Source: Bacterioplanoides sp. SCSIO 12839 (GTDB lineage: Bacteria; Pseudomonadota; Gammaproteobacteria; Pseudomonadales; Oceanobacteraceae). Taken from it: a stretch of DNA of 64,000 nucleotides. Positions 37,701 through 45,937 of this stretch are shown piece after piece. The DNA lies in assembly GCF_024397975.1 (NCBI RefSeq), contig NZ_CP073745.1, positions 3,498,501 through 3,562,500 on the forward strand, given 5' to 3'. A program made the translations under genes and the position numbers. The first letter of the stretch is position 1. Each line of letters begins with the position of its first letter. The notes under the pieces were generated by a model that was not told the origin of the DNA, ran no database searches, and saw only the letters and a list, made by a program, of their open reading frames with translations.

Positions 37701-38359
37701 GCTGGCAGCCAGATTTTTCCCTGGGGGGTTGTATGCAGAGCCTTATGAAGACGGGCAAAGGTTTTTCGCAAGTACTGTTTGGCAACATCAGGCTGTTTGT
37801 TCTGTAACAGCTGCAACATGGCTGCCTGTAGCATCTGGCGAACTTTTTTCGCCCACAAGCGGAAATCGTTACCGTTGTATACCTCAGCTTGCTTAGAAGA
37901 GAGAATCGAGTTGTGTTTGATCACCGGATTAAACAGGGCCGCTTCCGGTAAAACACTCTCACCACGCACCGAACGCAATTCATTCAGTATTGGCAGCAAA
38001 ACAACCGGCAGATCACGACGTCCGACTTTGATGTGCTGCAAGTAGTGAGGCAACTGCAAAATAGCCTGCATCAGGACTTCAAGCGCTGGAGAGCCTTCGG
38101 CCTGAGAAGCTGAAGTTAATGCATCGCTATCATTCATGGCTCGGGCTACCGCTTCCATTTCTTCTGCCAGTAAGGCAGCGCCGTAAAACTCCACCATTTG
38201 CAGAGTGCCACGGATTTGATGCAGATAGCTCAAACAGAATCTCAGTCGACTCTTGTCATTTGGGTTTTCGACATAAGCCTCCAGCGCTTGTTGAGCTTGC
38301 TGAAGCGTCTCTTCGATTTCCCCTTTTACCCATTCAAGGGCGATGTAGTCCTGGCTCAT
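31724..38359 (-). CDS. chpA: Hybrid chemosensory kinase ChpA
   Basis: A giant 2211-residue CheA-type kinase for type IV pilus control and surface sensing. It holds at least six Hpt-like domains: a degenerate HQIRG at H47, HSIEG near 473, and four HTLKG modules near 746, 897, 1225 and 1402, separated by acidic linkers. The kinase follows: dimerisation region from about 1605 (LLDNLVNLAGE), HATPase with EHMVRNAVDHG near 1790, a CheW-like domain to about 2070, and a C-terminal receiver (about 2087-2205, LLDIEMPRMDG). P. aeruginosa ChpA has eight phosphotransfer domains; this one has fewer. It overlaps pilK by 4 bp. Confidence 0.95.
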   Translation of the reverse strand: MSQDYIALEWVKGEIEETLQQAQQALEAYVENPNDKSRLRFCLSYLHQIRGTLQMVEFYGAALLAEEMEAVARAMNDSDALTSASQAEGSPALEVLMQAILQLPHYLQHIKVGRRDLPVVLLPILNELRSVRGESVLPEAALFNPVIKHNSILSSKQAEVYNGNDFRLWAKKVRQMLQAAMLQLLQNKQPDVAKQYLRKTFARLHKALHTTPQGKIWLPALAFTEWLDKQEALTDDAKKVLGQLERLLRSAIEEGAVAVNRAPDEEVLRSLLMFVANSDVSGDAIRKVRAEYSLNNALVSDEDLEQQRNELAGPDKDTVDQVLHALVEEIATVKDRLDLLVRGHEDRTAALSDVAPSLKQITNTMAVLGLGMPRKVLQEQQSEVTRLLEGELTVEDHHLMDIAGALLYVEATLTGMKREGDLNVKVSESSLTDAQKAVLREARNVLEQVKDAIVEYIAKQWAADELADVPSLLHSIEGSLSMIPLPRVAGILSRAAAFVQNQLIHEELKPQWSVLDTLADVLTGVEYFIERYTEKPGNASEELLARAEESLLELPATESLSDAIDEIDLALDDSAEAEVEITSFDDALDLSSVDDSTSEQAITESIDSVENSQVDEDVDEEIELSDADIPAIESAVEVIAELMPVKSSSAEQVVDDAQQVEEVQLVEEVAAEIIVEASKNTVGADSVTAAESQEPAEDDDDLIDDEIIEIFLEEAEEVTETLDEFWPQFKTDHNDQEALTTVRRAFHTLKGSGRMVQAGVIGELAWSIENMFNRVLDETISISDNLIAIVDHVISCLPDLIEDFRSRRAPSHDTQPLMDYAFALAGNEVVEPFAAEATTSGNAAVPDENSEDDEDVALLEVFVAEANSHLVTVEQFIQQSRNEEFSNSLSDQLQRALHTLKGSAHMAGISAIADVAAPLEKMIKELRAYQIKNAPGIVNLVEEGDRLIREGLANDSLISLEHISGTTDFVERLNALEGLLLEPLLQAQESGNVGPSPQTIATFLAQGMDSLLDADGLLQQWQQQGDASILQQLCRDLEQVARGAAKAELPNIEVLANALNVFYGDMLAQQRLAAESPLQLLADAQEALLGMMDCLAAGQETSPATELINQLDAWEFIATEPSVVEVDEATETLVDTEEQDDNSELILADTELSVDELSATDVSDALVADDLPPVADVDLVEEDDEILEIFLEEAEEVSESIESAMERWQQQPDNLLDVAQLQRELHTLKGGARMAELQEIAELCHELETLYEKVNDGRVAVSQDLFTLLQRGHDALASQLDAVKQGQPAKSEQELIHEVLAFAGAGGHLAESTADVTPVDSAADILTETVAEAPEVLEVDLIEPSSALDIPVVEALDESDREILEIFLEEAQDLQEQLDKTLHNWEQQPDDLSQAAEAQRVLHTLKGGARLAGLTEIGDQAHDFEANILKAQQGQIAINDDLFKQYYKIHDLLTQKVEAVEQSLSSDGFVSLGEKSILVEADELNDTASVSTDIESSAAESSDPSTEVIEPIIGGTNEDLSDTQGGNNVVPLRPGSTADTPFEMAGAADNAANTADDAVDAPVAEAEQPLPVTSKALSPTAQPSPGAAQAQATARKAPQELVKVSADLLDNLVNLAGETSIGRGRLEQQVTDFSYTLDEMDVTLDRLRDQLRRLDSETQEQVQFRQERQGPDYDDFDPLEMDRYSAMQQLSRALVESASDLLDLKETLSDKTRDAETLLLQQSRVNTELQEGLMKSRMVPFQRLVPRLRRIVRQISLELGKQVDLKVFNADGEMDRTILERLISPLEHMVRNAVDHGMESEADRLSAGKAAVGSIELDLSRDGGDIVLKLRDDGKGVNLQAVRKKAIERGLMESDADLSDQEITQFILQAGFSTAEKVTQISGRGVGMDVVTSEIKQMGGSVAIQSEAGQGTEFTVRLPFTVSVNRALMVRVGDDLYAIPLNNIEGIVRASASELQTLYDIPSDERRYSYAGNDYRLEYLGNMLDNEAQPKFAAQHLPLPVLLIRGAAPFALQVDSLLGSREIVVKTLGPQFASVMGVSGGTILGDGSVVIILDLPAMIRTQASIEYQHAKALDVQDAERRHELESRLPRILVVDDSVTVRKVTTRLLERNGMEVFTAKDGVDAMATLQDHKPDLMLLDIEMPRMDGFEVASQVRHDSRLKDIPIIMITSRTGDKHRERALSIGVNEYMGKPFQEDLLLSTMNQLLGRKEH

Positions 38360-39243
38360 CGCCTTGCGGTCTCCCCTGTCGAATTCGTTTTCTTACGCAC
38401 GAATGCAGATATCTGGCCGTTATGAACCGGCTCCAGTAAAGGGTGATTGAAATCCACCATCTCCCCCAAACCAATAACCAAAATACCGCCGGGCGCCAGC
38501 CGTTCAGCTAAAACATTCAGAATTTCCCGACGCCGCCAGCGTCTGAAATAAATAAGAACGTTCTGACAATAAATAATGTGCTGAGAGTTCAGTGGGCAGG
38601 CTTCCAGGTTCAGAATATTGACCTGACTGAAGCAACAACGCTTACGCAAGCGATCACTGATCTCTATTTCATTGATACCACTGGTTTTAAATGAGCTCGC
38701 CAGATAATCCTGAGGAACCCATTCCAGTGCACGAGGCTGATAGCGCCCTGAGCGCGCTTTCCTCAATACAATGGTGGAAATATCGGTACCCGTTACCGCG
38801 TAACGTTTACCCAGAGGCGTTAAATAACGATCAGCCACCATTGCCAGACTGTAAGCTTCTTCTCCTGAAGAGCAACCAACACTCCAGCACTCTAACGTCT
38901 CATCGTCGGCAAGTTCTGTGACAAGCTGCTGAACGTATTGATCAACAAACTCGTAAGCATCCGGATCACGAAAAAAACGAGTTTCCTGCACCGTCAGGCG
39001 ATCAACCAGTGTATTCCATTCAATTGCCCCGGAAGGGCCATCGGTAACACGCTGGTAATATTCTTCGTAACTGGCACAGCCTATTTCCTGCATGCGCAGC
39101 CCCAGGCTGGTCTGCAGAAAAGAGCGTCTCTGCAAAGGCAAGCACATTCCAGTGCGCTCCTCTAACAGATTCTGCCAGCGCCCAAACTGAACATCGTCCA
39201 GCTTAGGCACGTAGTTGATCCCTGATTGCAACTGATAAGACAT
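38356..39243 (-). CDS. pilK: CheR-type receptor methyltransferase PilK
   Basis: A 295-residue SAM-dependent glutamate methyltransferase. The helical N-terminal domain precedes a catalytic domain with the ETRFFRDPDAYE signature, SVGCSSGEEAYSLAM as motif I, VTGTDIS as motif II and CQNVLIYF near the end. It methylates the chemoreceptor PilJ, opposing ChpB. Its position between pilJ (13 bp away) and chpA fits PilK. Confidence 0.92.
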   Translation of the reverse strand: MSYQLQSGINYVPKLDDVQFGRWQNLLEERTGMCLPLQRRSFLQTSLGLRMQEIGCASYEEYYQRVTDGPSGAIEWNTLVDRLTVQETRFFRDPDAYEFVDQYVQQLVTELADDETLECWSVGCSSGEEAYSLAMVADRYLTPLGKRYAVTGTDISTIVLRKARSGRYQPRALEWVPQDYLASSFKTSGINEIEISDRLRKRCCFSQVNILNLEACPLNSQHIIYCQNVLIYFRRWRRREILNVLAERLAPGGILVIGLGEMVDFNHPLLEPVHNGQISAFVRKKTNSTGETARR

Positions 39244-39256
39244 GAGTACTCAGTGC

Positions 39257-41311
39257 TTATAGCACGTGCTGCTCATCAAGTTCGATTTCACTCTCAGGCA
39301 GCTTGAAGCCAGCTACCGATTCACGCAGCTTGTTAGCCATCTCCGCCAGGTTACCAATCGACTTCGCCGTCGCAGTGGTACCGGCAGAAGTCTGCGAGGT
39401 AATTTCCTGAATAACGTTCATCGTGTTGGAAATATGACCCGCAGAAGAAGCCTGCTGACGGGCGGCGTTGGAAATGTTCTGAATCAATTCCGCCAGGTTT
39501 TTCGATACGTTCTCAATCTCTTCCAGAGCAACACCCGCATCCTGTGCCAGGCGAGCACCACGTACCACCTCGGAGGTGGTGGTTTCCATCGAGATAACCG
39601 CTTCGTTGGTATCGTTCTGAATCGTTTTAACCAGCGCCTCAATCTGCTTCGTTGCCGCAGCAGAACGTTCCGCAAGACGCTGTACCTCATCCGCAACTAC
39701 CGCGAAGCCTCGACCGGCGTCACCCGCCATCGATGCCTGAATAGCAGCGTTAAGGGACAGAATGTTGGTTTGGTCAGCAATATCGGTAATCAGGGAGATG
39801 ATGTCACCAATCTCCTGCGAGGATTCACCCAGACGTTTAATACGTTTAGACGTTTCCTGAATCTGCTCACGGATGTTATCCATGCCGTTGATCGTTGCCT
39901 GTACCACTTCGGCACCTTTGTTCGCGATCGCAACCGATCGCTCCGCAACCGCGGAAGATTCCGATGCGTTCGCAGATACCTGGTCAATCGACACTGCCAT
40001 TTCGTTAATCGCAGCCGAGGCTCCAGCAATTTCCTGCGCCTGGTGCTCAGAAGCTTCCGCCAGGTGCATTGCCGTTGCCTGAGTTTCCTGAGCCGCCGAC
40101 GATACCTGTACCGCTGTTTCGTTAATCGCCGATACTAACGAGCGCATCTGGTCGATTGCGTAGTTAATGGAGTCAGCAATCGCACCGGTAAAGTCTTCGG
40201 TTACCGTTGCTGAGGCGGTTAGGTCACCATCTGCAAGGTCAGCAATTTCATCCAGCAGACGTAAAATCGCCATCTGGTTCTGGTCATTCTGGTTCGCAGT
40301 TTCATCAAGGTCGCGACGGGTATCACGGTAAGAAACCACACCCAACATAATCATCATCACCACAGCCAGCAGTACCGAGATGTAACCTACAAACTGCAGT
40401 ACCGCACGGGCGCCCGTATCGTTCTGAATACTGGTGGTTAACTGAGACGTTTGCTCCAGCAGTGTACGTGAATCACCAAAGATGCTGTCGGATGCCTCAC
40501 GCACCTGGAACAGTTCAGGAGACGTTTCAAGAATTTCATCCACCGAGCCGGATACGAATTCGAATAACTCAGCAACCTCTGCCAGGGCATAGATTGCCTC
40601 TTCATCGGTAACCTGAGAGATATTCATGGCAACGTTGCCCTGAATCATACCGCTCAATACACGACCGAATAACGAAGCATCCCGACCAAAGGCATCAGCG
40701 GCCATTACCGCATCTTCACCACCCGCCAATACTTTGTTCACCGAGCGTACAATACGCTCTGCCAACCAGGACTGACGCTGTGCAACGGCGACCTGATCAG
40801 CAGGCGCATCGTTATCGAGCAGAATTTCTACAATCTCATCGTATTCCACCTGCAGCTGAGGAATGGTTTCTGCAAGCGTGGCCGCAACTTCGTGCAGCGA
40901 GAGAATAATATCCTGAGCACGGATAATTTGGTCAGCATTACCTTTAACCGAATCCCAAATCCCTTGTACGTCAGTCATGGTGGCGACTTCAGCCGGCTCC
41001 AGGCCAGTATCTGAATTACCACGCGTCAGATAACCCCAGCGCAAGTCGAAGTTATCACGTGCTTGTTTCAGCTGGCCGAAGGCTTCTTCTTTACCGCCGG
41101 CGGCCTCTACTGCGTTCTTTGCCAATTCCTGCGACAAAACACGTAACTCACCAGAATGCTCAATATATTGGTCATCCCGGTTCGACAAGGCGTTCACATA
41201 TACCGTAATGGCAATAAAAACACCCAGGAATAAGAACAGCAGGCCAGCCAGAATACCGTTGGCCCGATTCCTGAAGACCGTCGATAAGACGCTTCCTGTA
41301 TTTCCGCTCAT
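39257..41311 (-). CDS. pilJ: Type IV pilus chemoreceptor PilJ
   Basis: A 684-residue methyl-accepting protein. A membrane segment at about 16-37 is followed by a large periplasmic helical domain with the PilJ-type repeats (LRVLSQELAKNAVEAAGG and a related second copy), a second membrane segment near 308-328 (ISVLLAVVMMIMLGV), a HAMP-like region, and a signalling domain whose hairpin tip reads AERSAAATKQIEALV after DQTNILSLNAAIQA. It reports pilus tension or surface contact to the ChpA kinase. GGAGAGGAA stands before its ATG. Confidence 0.95.
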   Translation of the reverse strand: MSGNTGSVLSTVFRNRANGILAGLLFLFLGVFIAITVYVNALSNRDDQYIEHSGELRVLSQELAKNAVEAAGGKEEAFGQLKQARDNFDLRWGYLTRGNSDTGLEPAEVATMTDVQGIWDSVKGNADQIIRAQDIILSLHEVAATLAETIPQLQVEYDEIVEILLDNDAPADQVAVAQRQSWLAERIVRSVNKVLAGGEDAVMAADAFGRDASLFGRVLSGMIQGNVAMNISQVTDEEAIYALAEVAELFEFVSGSVDEILETSPELFQVREASDSIFGDSRTLLEQTSQLTTSIQNDTGARAVLQFVGYISVLLAVVMMIMLGVVSYRDTRRDLDETANQNDQNQMAILRLLDEIADLADGDLTASATVTEDFTGAIADSINYAIDQMRSLVSAINETAVQVSSAAQETQATAMHLAEASEHQAQEIAGASAAINEMAVSIDQVSANASESSAVAERSVAIANKGAEVVQATINGMDNIREQIQETSKRIKRLGESSQEIGDIISLITDIADQTNILSLNAAIQASMAGDAGRGFAVVADEVQRLAERSAAATKQIEALVKTIQNDTNEAVISMETTTSEVVRGARLAQDAGVALEEIENVSKNLAELIQNISNAARQQASSAGHISNTMNVIQEITSQTSAGTTATAKSIGNLAEMANKLRESVAGFKLPESEIELDEQHVL

Positions 41312-41410
41312 GCGTTCCTCTCCACACTCACTTGTAAATTTTGTGCCTGATGGCTACTTATCATTTAGTTGCGCAAGACCAGCAATCACCCGCCCTGCGA
41401 CTTGAATTTC

Positions 41411-41935
41411 TTATACGGCTATTTGTAAAAACTCTGGTGCCTGAACCAGATCCAACAACTGGAAAACCGGCCAATGACGACCATCCCGCTCATAGGCGCG
41501 AGTTACAAACTTATCAAATTCCGCTGCTATATCCGGCATTTCAACCTGACGATCATCCGCAAATTGCTGCATCCCCAGCACCGCATCCACCAGCAAACCG
41601 ATCATATGGTCACCATGTTCAACCACAAGAACACGGCGACTGCGCCAGTTTGCTTTTGAGGGAAGCCCCAGCAAACCAGCAAGATCCATTACCGGCACCA
41701 GACGACCACGAACATTCGCGACACCCAACACCCAGCTGCGCACACCAGGCACTTTGGTCAAACGCGGCGGCTGCAGTATTTCAGCCACTTCCGACATATC
41801 AGCAGCAAACTGCTGACCTGCCAGCATAAAACCAACACCACGCCAGTAGCGTACCAGCTCGACCTGTTGCGGCAATTCCGAAGCGTTCGAGCGGCTGCGT
41901 TCAGCAATATCCAGTAGCTGAGCAAACGGGTGCAT
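41411..41935 (-). CDS. pilI: CheW-like adaptor PilI
   Basis: A 174-residue CheW-domain protein coupling PilJ to ChpA. The domain (about 30-165) has GVGFMLAGQQFAADMSEVAEIL, VLGVANVRGRLVPVMDL and LLVDAVLGMQ. It stands between pilH and pilJ, 1 bp after pilH; 99 bp separate it from pilJ, with no clear terminator there. Confidence 0.93.
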   Translation of the reverse strand: MHPFAQLLDIAERSRSNASELPQQVELVRYWRGVGFMLAGQQFAADMSEVAEILQPPRLTKVPGVRSWVLGVANVRGRLVPVMDLAGLLGLPSKANWRSRRVLVVEHGDHMIGLLVDAVLGMQQFADDRQVEMPDIAAEFDKFVTRAYERDGRHWPVFQLLDLVQAPEFLQIAV

Positions 41936-41936
41936 A

Positions 41937-42302
41937 TCAGCCTGCCATTACCGATGCAATTTCAGACAACAGAGTCGCCTCTGCAACCGGCTTAACCAGA
42001 TAACCGCTGGCTCCCTGACGCTTACCCCAAACCCGATCCGTTTCCTGATCTTTGGTGGTCACAATAATCACCGGAATATGTTGCGTTTCCGGATCCTTGG
42101 TCAACTGACGGGTTGCCTGAAAGCCATTCAGGCCTGGCATTACAATATCCATCAATACAACGTCAGGCTTTTCCTGGCGGGCAACGGCAACACCGTCGGC
42201 ACCATTCTCAGCACTGATCACTTCATGGCCATTGGCCTCTAGCATTTTACGGAATGCTTCAGTTTCGGTTGGAGAATCATCAACTACCAAAATGCGGGAC
42301 AT
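41937..42302 (-). CDS. pilH: Response regulator PilH
   Basis: A 121-residue stand-alone receiver. D7-D8, the phosphoacceptor Asp in VVLMDIVMPGLNG and Lys in YLVKPV are present. The second CheY-like protein of the Pil-Chp system, which in Pseudomonas favours pilus retraction or acts as a phosphate sink. VWGKRQGASGYLVKP is characteristic of PilH. Confidence 0.93.
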   Translation of the reverse strand: MSRILVVDDSPTETEAFRKMLEANGHEVISAENGADGVAVARQEKPDVVLMDIVMPGLNGFQATRQLTKDPETQHIPVIIVTTKDQETDRVWGKRQGASGYLVKPVAEATLLSEIASVMAG

Positions 42303-42334
42303 GCCTACTTCCTCTCAAATTCTGTTTCGCGAGC

Positions 42335-42718
42335 TCAGGATTTCACGTACTGGCGAATTGAACCAAGCAGCTCTTCTTTGCTGAATGGTTTGGTCAGATA
42401 CTCATCTGAACCAACAATGCGGCCTTTGGCTTTATCAAATAAGCCATCTTTACTGGACAACATAATGACCGGAGTGGACTTGAATTTGGAATTATTTTTA
42501 ATCAAGGCACAGGTCTGGTATCCGTCCAGGCGGGGCATCATGATATCAACAAAAATGATATCCGGATGTGTGTCAGCAATTTTTGCGAGTGCATCAAAAC
42601 CATCTGTTGCAGTGATCACTTCGCAGCCAACTTTTTTAAGCAGCGTCTCAGCCGTACGACGAATGGTTTTACTGTCGTCGATGACCATGACTTTTACATT
42701 CTGAAAGTTATCGTCCAT
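42335..42718 (-). CDS. pilG: Response regulator PilG
   Basis: A 127-residue stand-alone receiver with KVMVIDDSKTIRRTAETLL, phosphoacceptor Asp in FVDIMMPRLDG, and LTKPFSKEELL, almost identical in pattern to pseudomonad PilG. Phosphorylated by ChpA, it promotes pilus extension through PilB and raises cAMP in Pseudomonas. ATG 42718 (MDDNFQ) is preferred; an in-frame ATG at 42736 would add six residues. First gene of the eight-gene pil-chp operon. Confidence 0.94.
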   Translation of the reverse strand: MDDNFQNVKVMVIDDSKTIRRTAETLLKKVGCEVITATDGFDALAKIADTHPDIIFVDIMMPRLDGYQTCALIKNNSKFKSTPVIMLSSKDGLFDKAKGRIVGSDEYLTKPFSKEELLGSIRQYVKS

Positions 42719-42943
42719 AGGGAGGCCTTTAACCATCCATTTTCTTGTAATTTATTCAGTGACTGTCTTTTGAAGATAACAGACGCCATTGCCCAATCTT
42801 GTATCATACTTAAGACCCCCAGGCTAGCGGCCTTCGCATGAATATAGAAGCATGCACGCAGAAAATCTGTTGCGCCATATGAATAGTCAATAAGTTACAC
42901 TTTCAGTTCCCGAACATCACTCATGAATAACTCCGGAGACAAT

Positions 42944-43888
42944 ATGAGCATTAAACTTGCCGTAGTCATGGACCCGATTTCACAAATCGCCTTTAAAAAA
43001 GACACCTCACTGGCGCTGCTAAACGCCGCACAGGAGCGCGATTGCGAGCTGTGGTACATGGAGCAAAGCGACTTATATATCGAAAACGGAGTGGCTATGG
43101 GACGTATGGCGCCACTCTCGGTGGAGATGAATCCGGAGAAATGGTACGAATTGGGCCAATATCAACATCGCCCACTTTCTGAACTGAATATCATCCTGAT
43201 GCGTAAGGATCCACCGTTTGATAGCGAGTTCATTTATTCCACTTATATTCTTGAGCGGGCAGAAGAAGCCGGCGTACTGATTGCCAACAAACCGCAAAGC
43301 CTGCGCGACTGCAATGAAAAAGTGTTTGCGACAGCGTTCCCGGATTTAATGACACCCACCCTGGTCAGCCGTAGTGCAGAGCTACTGAAAAAGTTCCACA
43401 AAGATCACGGCGATGTGATCTTTAAACCGTTAGACGGCATGGGCGGCTCGTCTATTTTTCGCCTGAAGCAAGATGATCCGAATGTGTCGGTGATCATCGA
43501 AACGCTGACCAACCACGGTCAGCAACAAATCATGGCACAGCGTTTTATTCCGGAAATTGTCGACGGTGATAAACGTATCCTGATGATTGATGGTGAACCC
43601 GTGCCGTATACTCTTGCACGCATCCCGGCCAAAGGCGAAACCCGCGGTAATATTGCGGCCGGAGGCACCGGGGTGACACAACCGCTCAGTGACGAAAACC
43701 GCGCCATTGCTGAAAAAGTCGGCCCTATTTTAAAAGAGAAAGGCCTGTATTTTGTTGGCCTGGACGTGATCGGCAACTCACTCACTGAAATTAACGTCAC
43801 CAGCCCAACCTGTGTGCGTGAGATCAGTCGTGATTCCGGCATTGATGTCGCGGGCCAGCTGATCGACACCCTGCTGGCTAAGCTGTAA
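42944..43888 (+). CDS. gshB: Glutathione synthetase
   Basis: A 314-residue ATP-grasp enzyme adding glycine to gamma-glutamylcysteine. Family marks are KLAVVMDPI at the start, LMRKDPPFDSEFIYSTYILE, KPLDGMGGSSIFR as the ATP-grasp loop, and GGTGVTQPLSD with a C-terminal EINVTSPTC. ATG 42944 is chosen because CGGAG at 42934-42938 precedes it; the upstream ATG (42923) lacks a site. Divergent from pilG and followed by tonB, as in pseudomonads. Confidence 0.96.
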   Translation: MSIKLAVVMDPISQIAFKKDTSLALLNAAQERDCELWYMEQSDLYIENGVAMGRMAPLSVEMNPEKWYELGQYQHRPLSELNIILMRKDPPFDSEFIYSTYILERAEEAGVLIANKPQSLRDCNEKVFATAFPDLMTPTLVSRSAELLKKFHKDHGDVIFKPLDGMGGSSIFRLKQDDPNVSVIIETLTNHGQQQIMAQRFIPEIVDGDKRILMIDGEPVPYTLARIPAKGETRGNIAAGGTGVTQPLSDENRAIAEKVGPILKEKGLYFVGLDVIGNSLTEINVTSPTCVREISRDSGIDVAGQLIDTLLAKL

Positions 43889-43896
43889 CCCAGCCT

Positions 43897-43946
43897 TTTG
43901 TCCACTGCCGAACCGGTCACAAGAGGTCAATGCGGCAGTGGACAAA
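43897..43946. repeat. 14-bp perfect inverted repeat between gshB and tonB
   Basis: TTTGTCCACTGCCG (43897-43910) is perfectly complementary to CGGCAGTGGACAAA (43933-43946), with a 22-nt loop. A short TTT follows. It may terminate gshB transcription, though the T tract is weak, or attenuate read-through into tonB. Confidence 0.65.
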
Positions 43947-44009
43947 TTTCATCGATAAGCGCAGACTTGGCGGCGTTTGATTTCCGTTTTCTGAGGATAT
44001 TCTCCGCGC

Positions 44010-44888
44010 ATGTCTGCCGCTGTTGTCTCCAGTACCGACCGCTTGTCTTTTGCCCTGTTTCTGGCACTGGTCATTCATGCCATGCTGATTCTCGGCATCA
44101 GCTTCAGCGCCAGTGACCGCACCAGTCTGTCCAAAACACTGGAGGTCACCCTTGCAACCTATAAAAGTGACACCGCCCCGGAACAAGCCGATTTTATTGC
44201 CCAAGAGAATCAACAGGGCAGTGGCACCCTCGACGAAGCAAAAATGCTGACCACGGATATGGAAGCCAACTTCCATGACAATCAGGTCAACGAAACCTCG
44301 CCACAAGAGCAACAAGCCACAGCACCGAAACAACCCGAAGGCAAGAAGCGCCTGGTCTCCACCACCGGCAGCAGCAAGCGTAAAACCGCAACCGAATCCA
44401 GTGACCTGCCACCCAATCCTTTAGATTTACCCGATGGGCCACAAAAAACTCTGTTACAACGCAGTCTGGAAATTGCCAGCCTGGAAGCCAAGCTGGATAG
44501 TCAGCGCCAGCTGTACGCCAAGCAGCCTCGCATTCAACGCTTAACCGCAGCGTCAACCATGAAAGCGAACGATGCCTATTATGTGAACTCCTGGCGTCGT
44601 CGCATCGAGGACAATGGCGCGCGTAACTACCCGCGCGAGGCAGAAAATTGCTTCAACGATTGCCGCCTGCGTTTGCTGGTTGCCATTAACCCGGATGGCA
44701 CTATTTATGAGTTACGCGTACTGGAGTCATCAGGCCGTAAAGTATTGGACGATGCCGCGCTACGCATTGTTCGTCAGTCTGCTCCTTTTGCTCCGTTTAC
44801 GGCCGAGATGCGCAAGAACACCGATCGTCTGGAAATTATCCGTACCTGGCAATTTAAAGGTAATCGTTACTTATCCGACGTAAACTGA
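44010..44888 (+). CDS. tonB: TonB-family energy transducer
   Basis: A 292-residue protein with one N-terminal membrane helix (about 12-32), a long Gln-, Glu- and Lys-rich periplasmic spacer with a predicted coiled coil (about 150-175), and a C-terminal TonB domain (about 195-288; YPREAE, LLVAINPDGTIYELRVLESSG, VLDDAALRIVRQSAPFAPF). It passes proton-motive energy to outer membrane receptors. The location between gshB and yqgE matches the second TonB protein of pseudomonads. No exbB or exbD is beside it. The spacer has few proline repeats compared with E. coli TonB. Confidence 0.88.
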   Translation: MSAAVVSSTDRLSFALFLALVIHAMLILGISFSASDRTSLSKTLEVTLATYKSDTAPEQADFIAQENQQGSGTLDEAKMLTTDMEANFHDNQVNETSPQEQQATAPKQPEGKKRLVSTTGSSKRKTATESSDLPPNPLDLPDGPQKTLLQRSLEIASLEAKLDSQRQLYAKQPRIQRLTAASTMKANDAYYVNSWRRRIEDNGARNYPREAENCFNDCRLRLLVAINPDGTIYELRVLESSGRKVLDDAALRIVRQSAPFAPFTAEMRKNTDRLEIIRTWQFKGNRYLSDVN

Positions 44889-44916
44889 TGTCACCCTGGT
44901 TTATACGACAACCCAC

Positions 44917-45474
44917 ATGCAACAACTGCACAGCTTAAAAAATCATTTATTAATTGCCATGCCACAACTGGAAGATTCCTGGTTTGAAGGCACGGTAACC
45001 TACTTGTGCGAGCACAATGACGAAGGTGCAATGGGATTAGTCCTTAACAAGCCCCTAAAAGTCACTCTCGATGATATTTGTCAGCAGCTGGAAATTGAGC
45101 GTCTGCCCGGTATCGACCCTTCGATCCTGGCCGGCGGCCCGGTGAGTATGGAACATGGTTTTATTCTGCATCGCCAACAAGGAAACTGGGATTCCACCCT
45201 GAACGTCGAAGAAGAAGCCCATCTGACTTCCTCCAAAGATATTCTGCGCGCCATTGCGGCCGGCGATGGGCCACAAAACTATCGTATGGCATTGGGCTAT
45301 GCCGGTTGGGATGCGCAACAACTGGATGAAGAGTTAAAACAAAACTCCTGGCTAACGGTAGAAGCCACCAGCGAATTATTATTCGACACCGATGCCAAAG
45401 ACTTATACCGCAGCGCGTTAAAACAACTCGGTATTAGCCCGGAATTTCTCAGCTCAGATGCAGGACACGCCTGA
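44917..45474 (+). CDS. yqgE: YqgE/AlgH family protein
   Basis: A 185-residue cytosolic protein of the UPF0301/AlgH family. SLKNHLLIAMPQLEDSWFEGTVTYLCEHN, GAMGLVLNKPL and GGPVSMEHGFILH are diagnostic. The molecular function is unknown; in Pseudomonas AlgH has been tied to alginate regulation. Its stop overlaps the yqgF start. Confidence 0.94.
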   Translation: MQQLHSLKNHLLIAMPQLEDSWFEGTVTYLCEHNDEGAMGLVLNKPLKVTLDDICQQLEIERLPGIDPSILAGGPVSMEHGFILHRQQGNWDSTLNVEEEAHLTSSKDILRAIAAGDGPQNYRMALGYAGWDAQQLDEELKQNSWLTVEATSELLFDTDAKDLYRSALKQLGISPEFLSSDAGHA

Positions 45475-45926
45475 TGTCGGACGTTGCAATCACCAACAAA
45501 ATCAAAACCCTGATGGGCTTCGACTTTGGGACTCAGCGGATTGGCATCGCCACCGGTCAGCGACTGACCAACGGCGCCAACGCCCTCAATCCGATCAAAG
45601 CCAAAGACGGCATTCCCAACTGGGATAACCTGCAGAAAATTATCGATGAGTGGCAACCCGATGCCTTTGTGGTTGGCCTGCCCCTGAATATGGATGGCAG
45701 CCCGTCAGAGATGAGTACACGCGCAGCGAAATTCGCCCGTCGTTTGGAAGGCCGTTATCATCGCCCGGCCTACACTCAGGACGAACGCCTGACCAGCTAT
45801 GAAGCCAAAGGCATGGTGATTGAACAAGGCGGCAATCGTGACTTTGGAGCCAACTCGGTGGATGGCTTAGCCGCTGAACTGATTTTACAAAGCTGGATGT
45901 CAGAACATCCCCGCGAACAAGATTAA
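45474..45926 (+). CDS. yqgF: Holliday junction resolvase-like protein YqgF (RuvX)
   Basis: A 150-residue RNase H-fold protein. [17 protein letters not shown] holds the first catalytic Asp, [16 protein letters not shown] the conserved second strand, and DERLTSYEA and [11 protein letters not shown] the remaining acidic residues. In E. coli it acts in maturation of the 5' end of 16S rRNA precursor. Start ATG at 45474 overlaps the yqgE stop by one base. Confidence 0.94.
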   Translation: MSDVAITNKIKTLMGFDFGTQRIGIATGQRLTNGANALNPIKAKDGIPNWDNLQKIIDEWQPDAFVVGLPLNMDGSPSEMSTRAAKFARRLEGRYHRPAYTQDERLTSYEAKGMVIEQGGNRDFGANSVDGLAAELILQSWMSEHPREQD

Positions 45927-45937
45927 CAGGAGCCACT

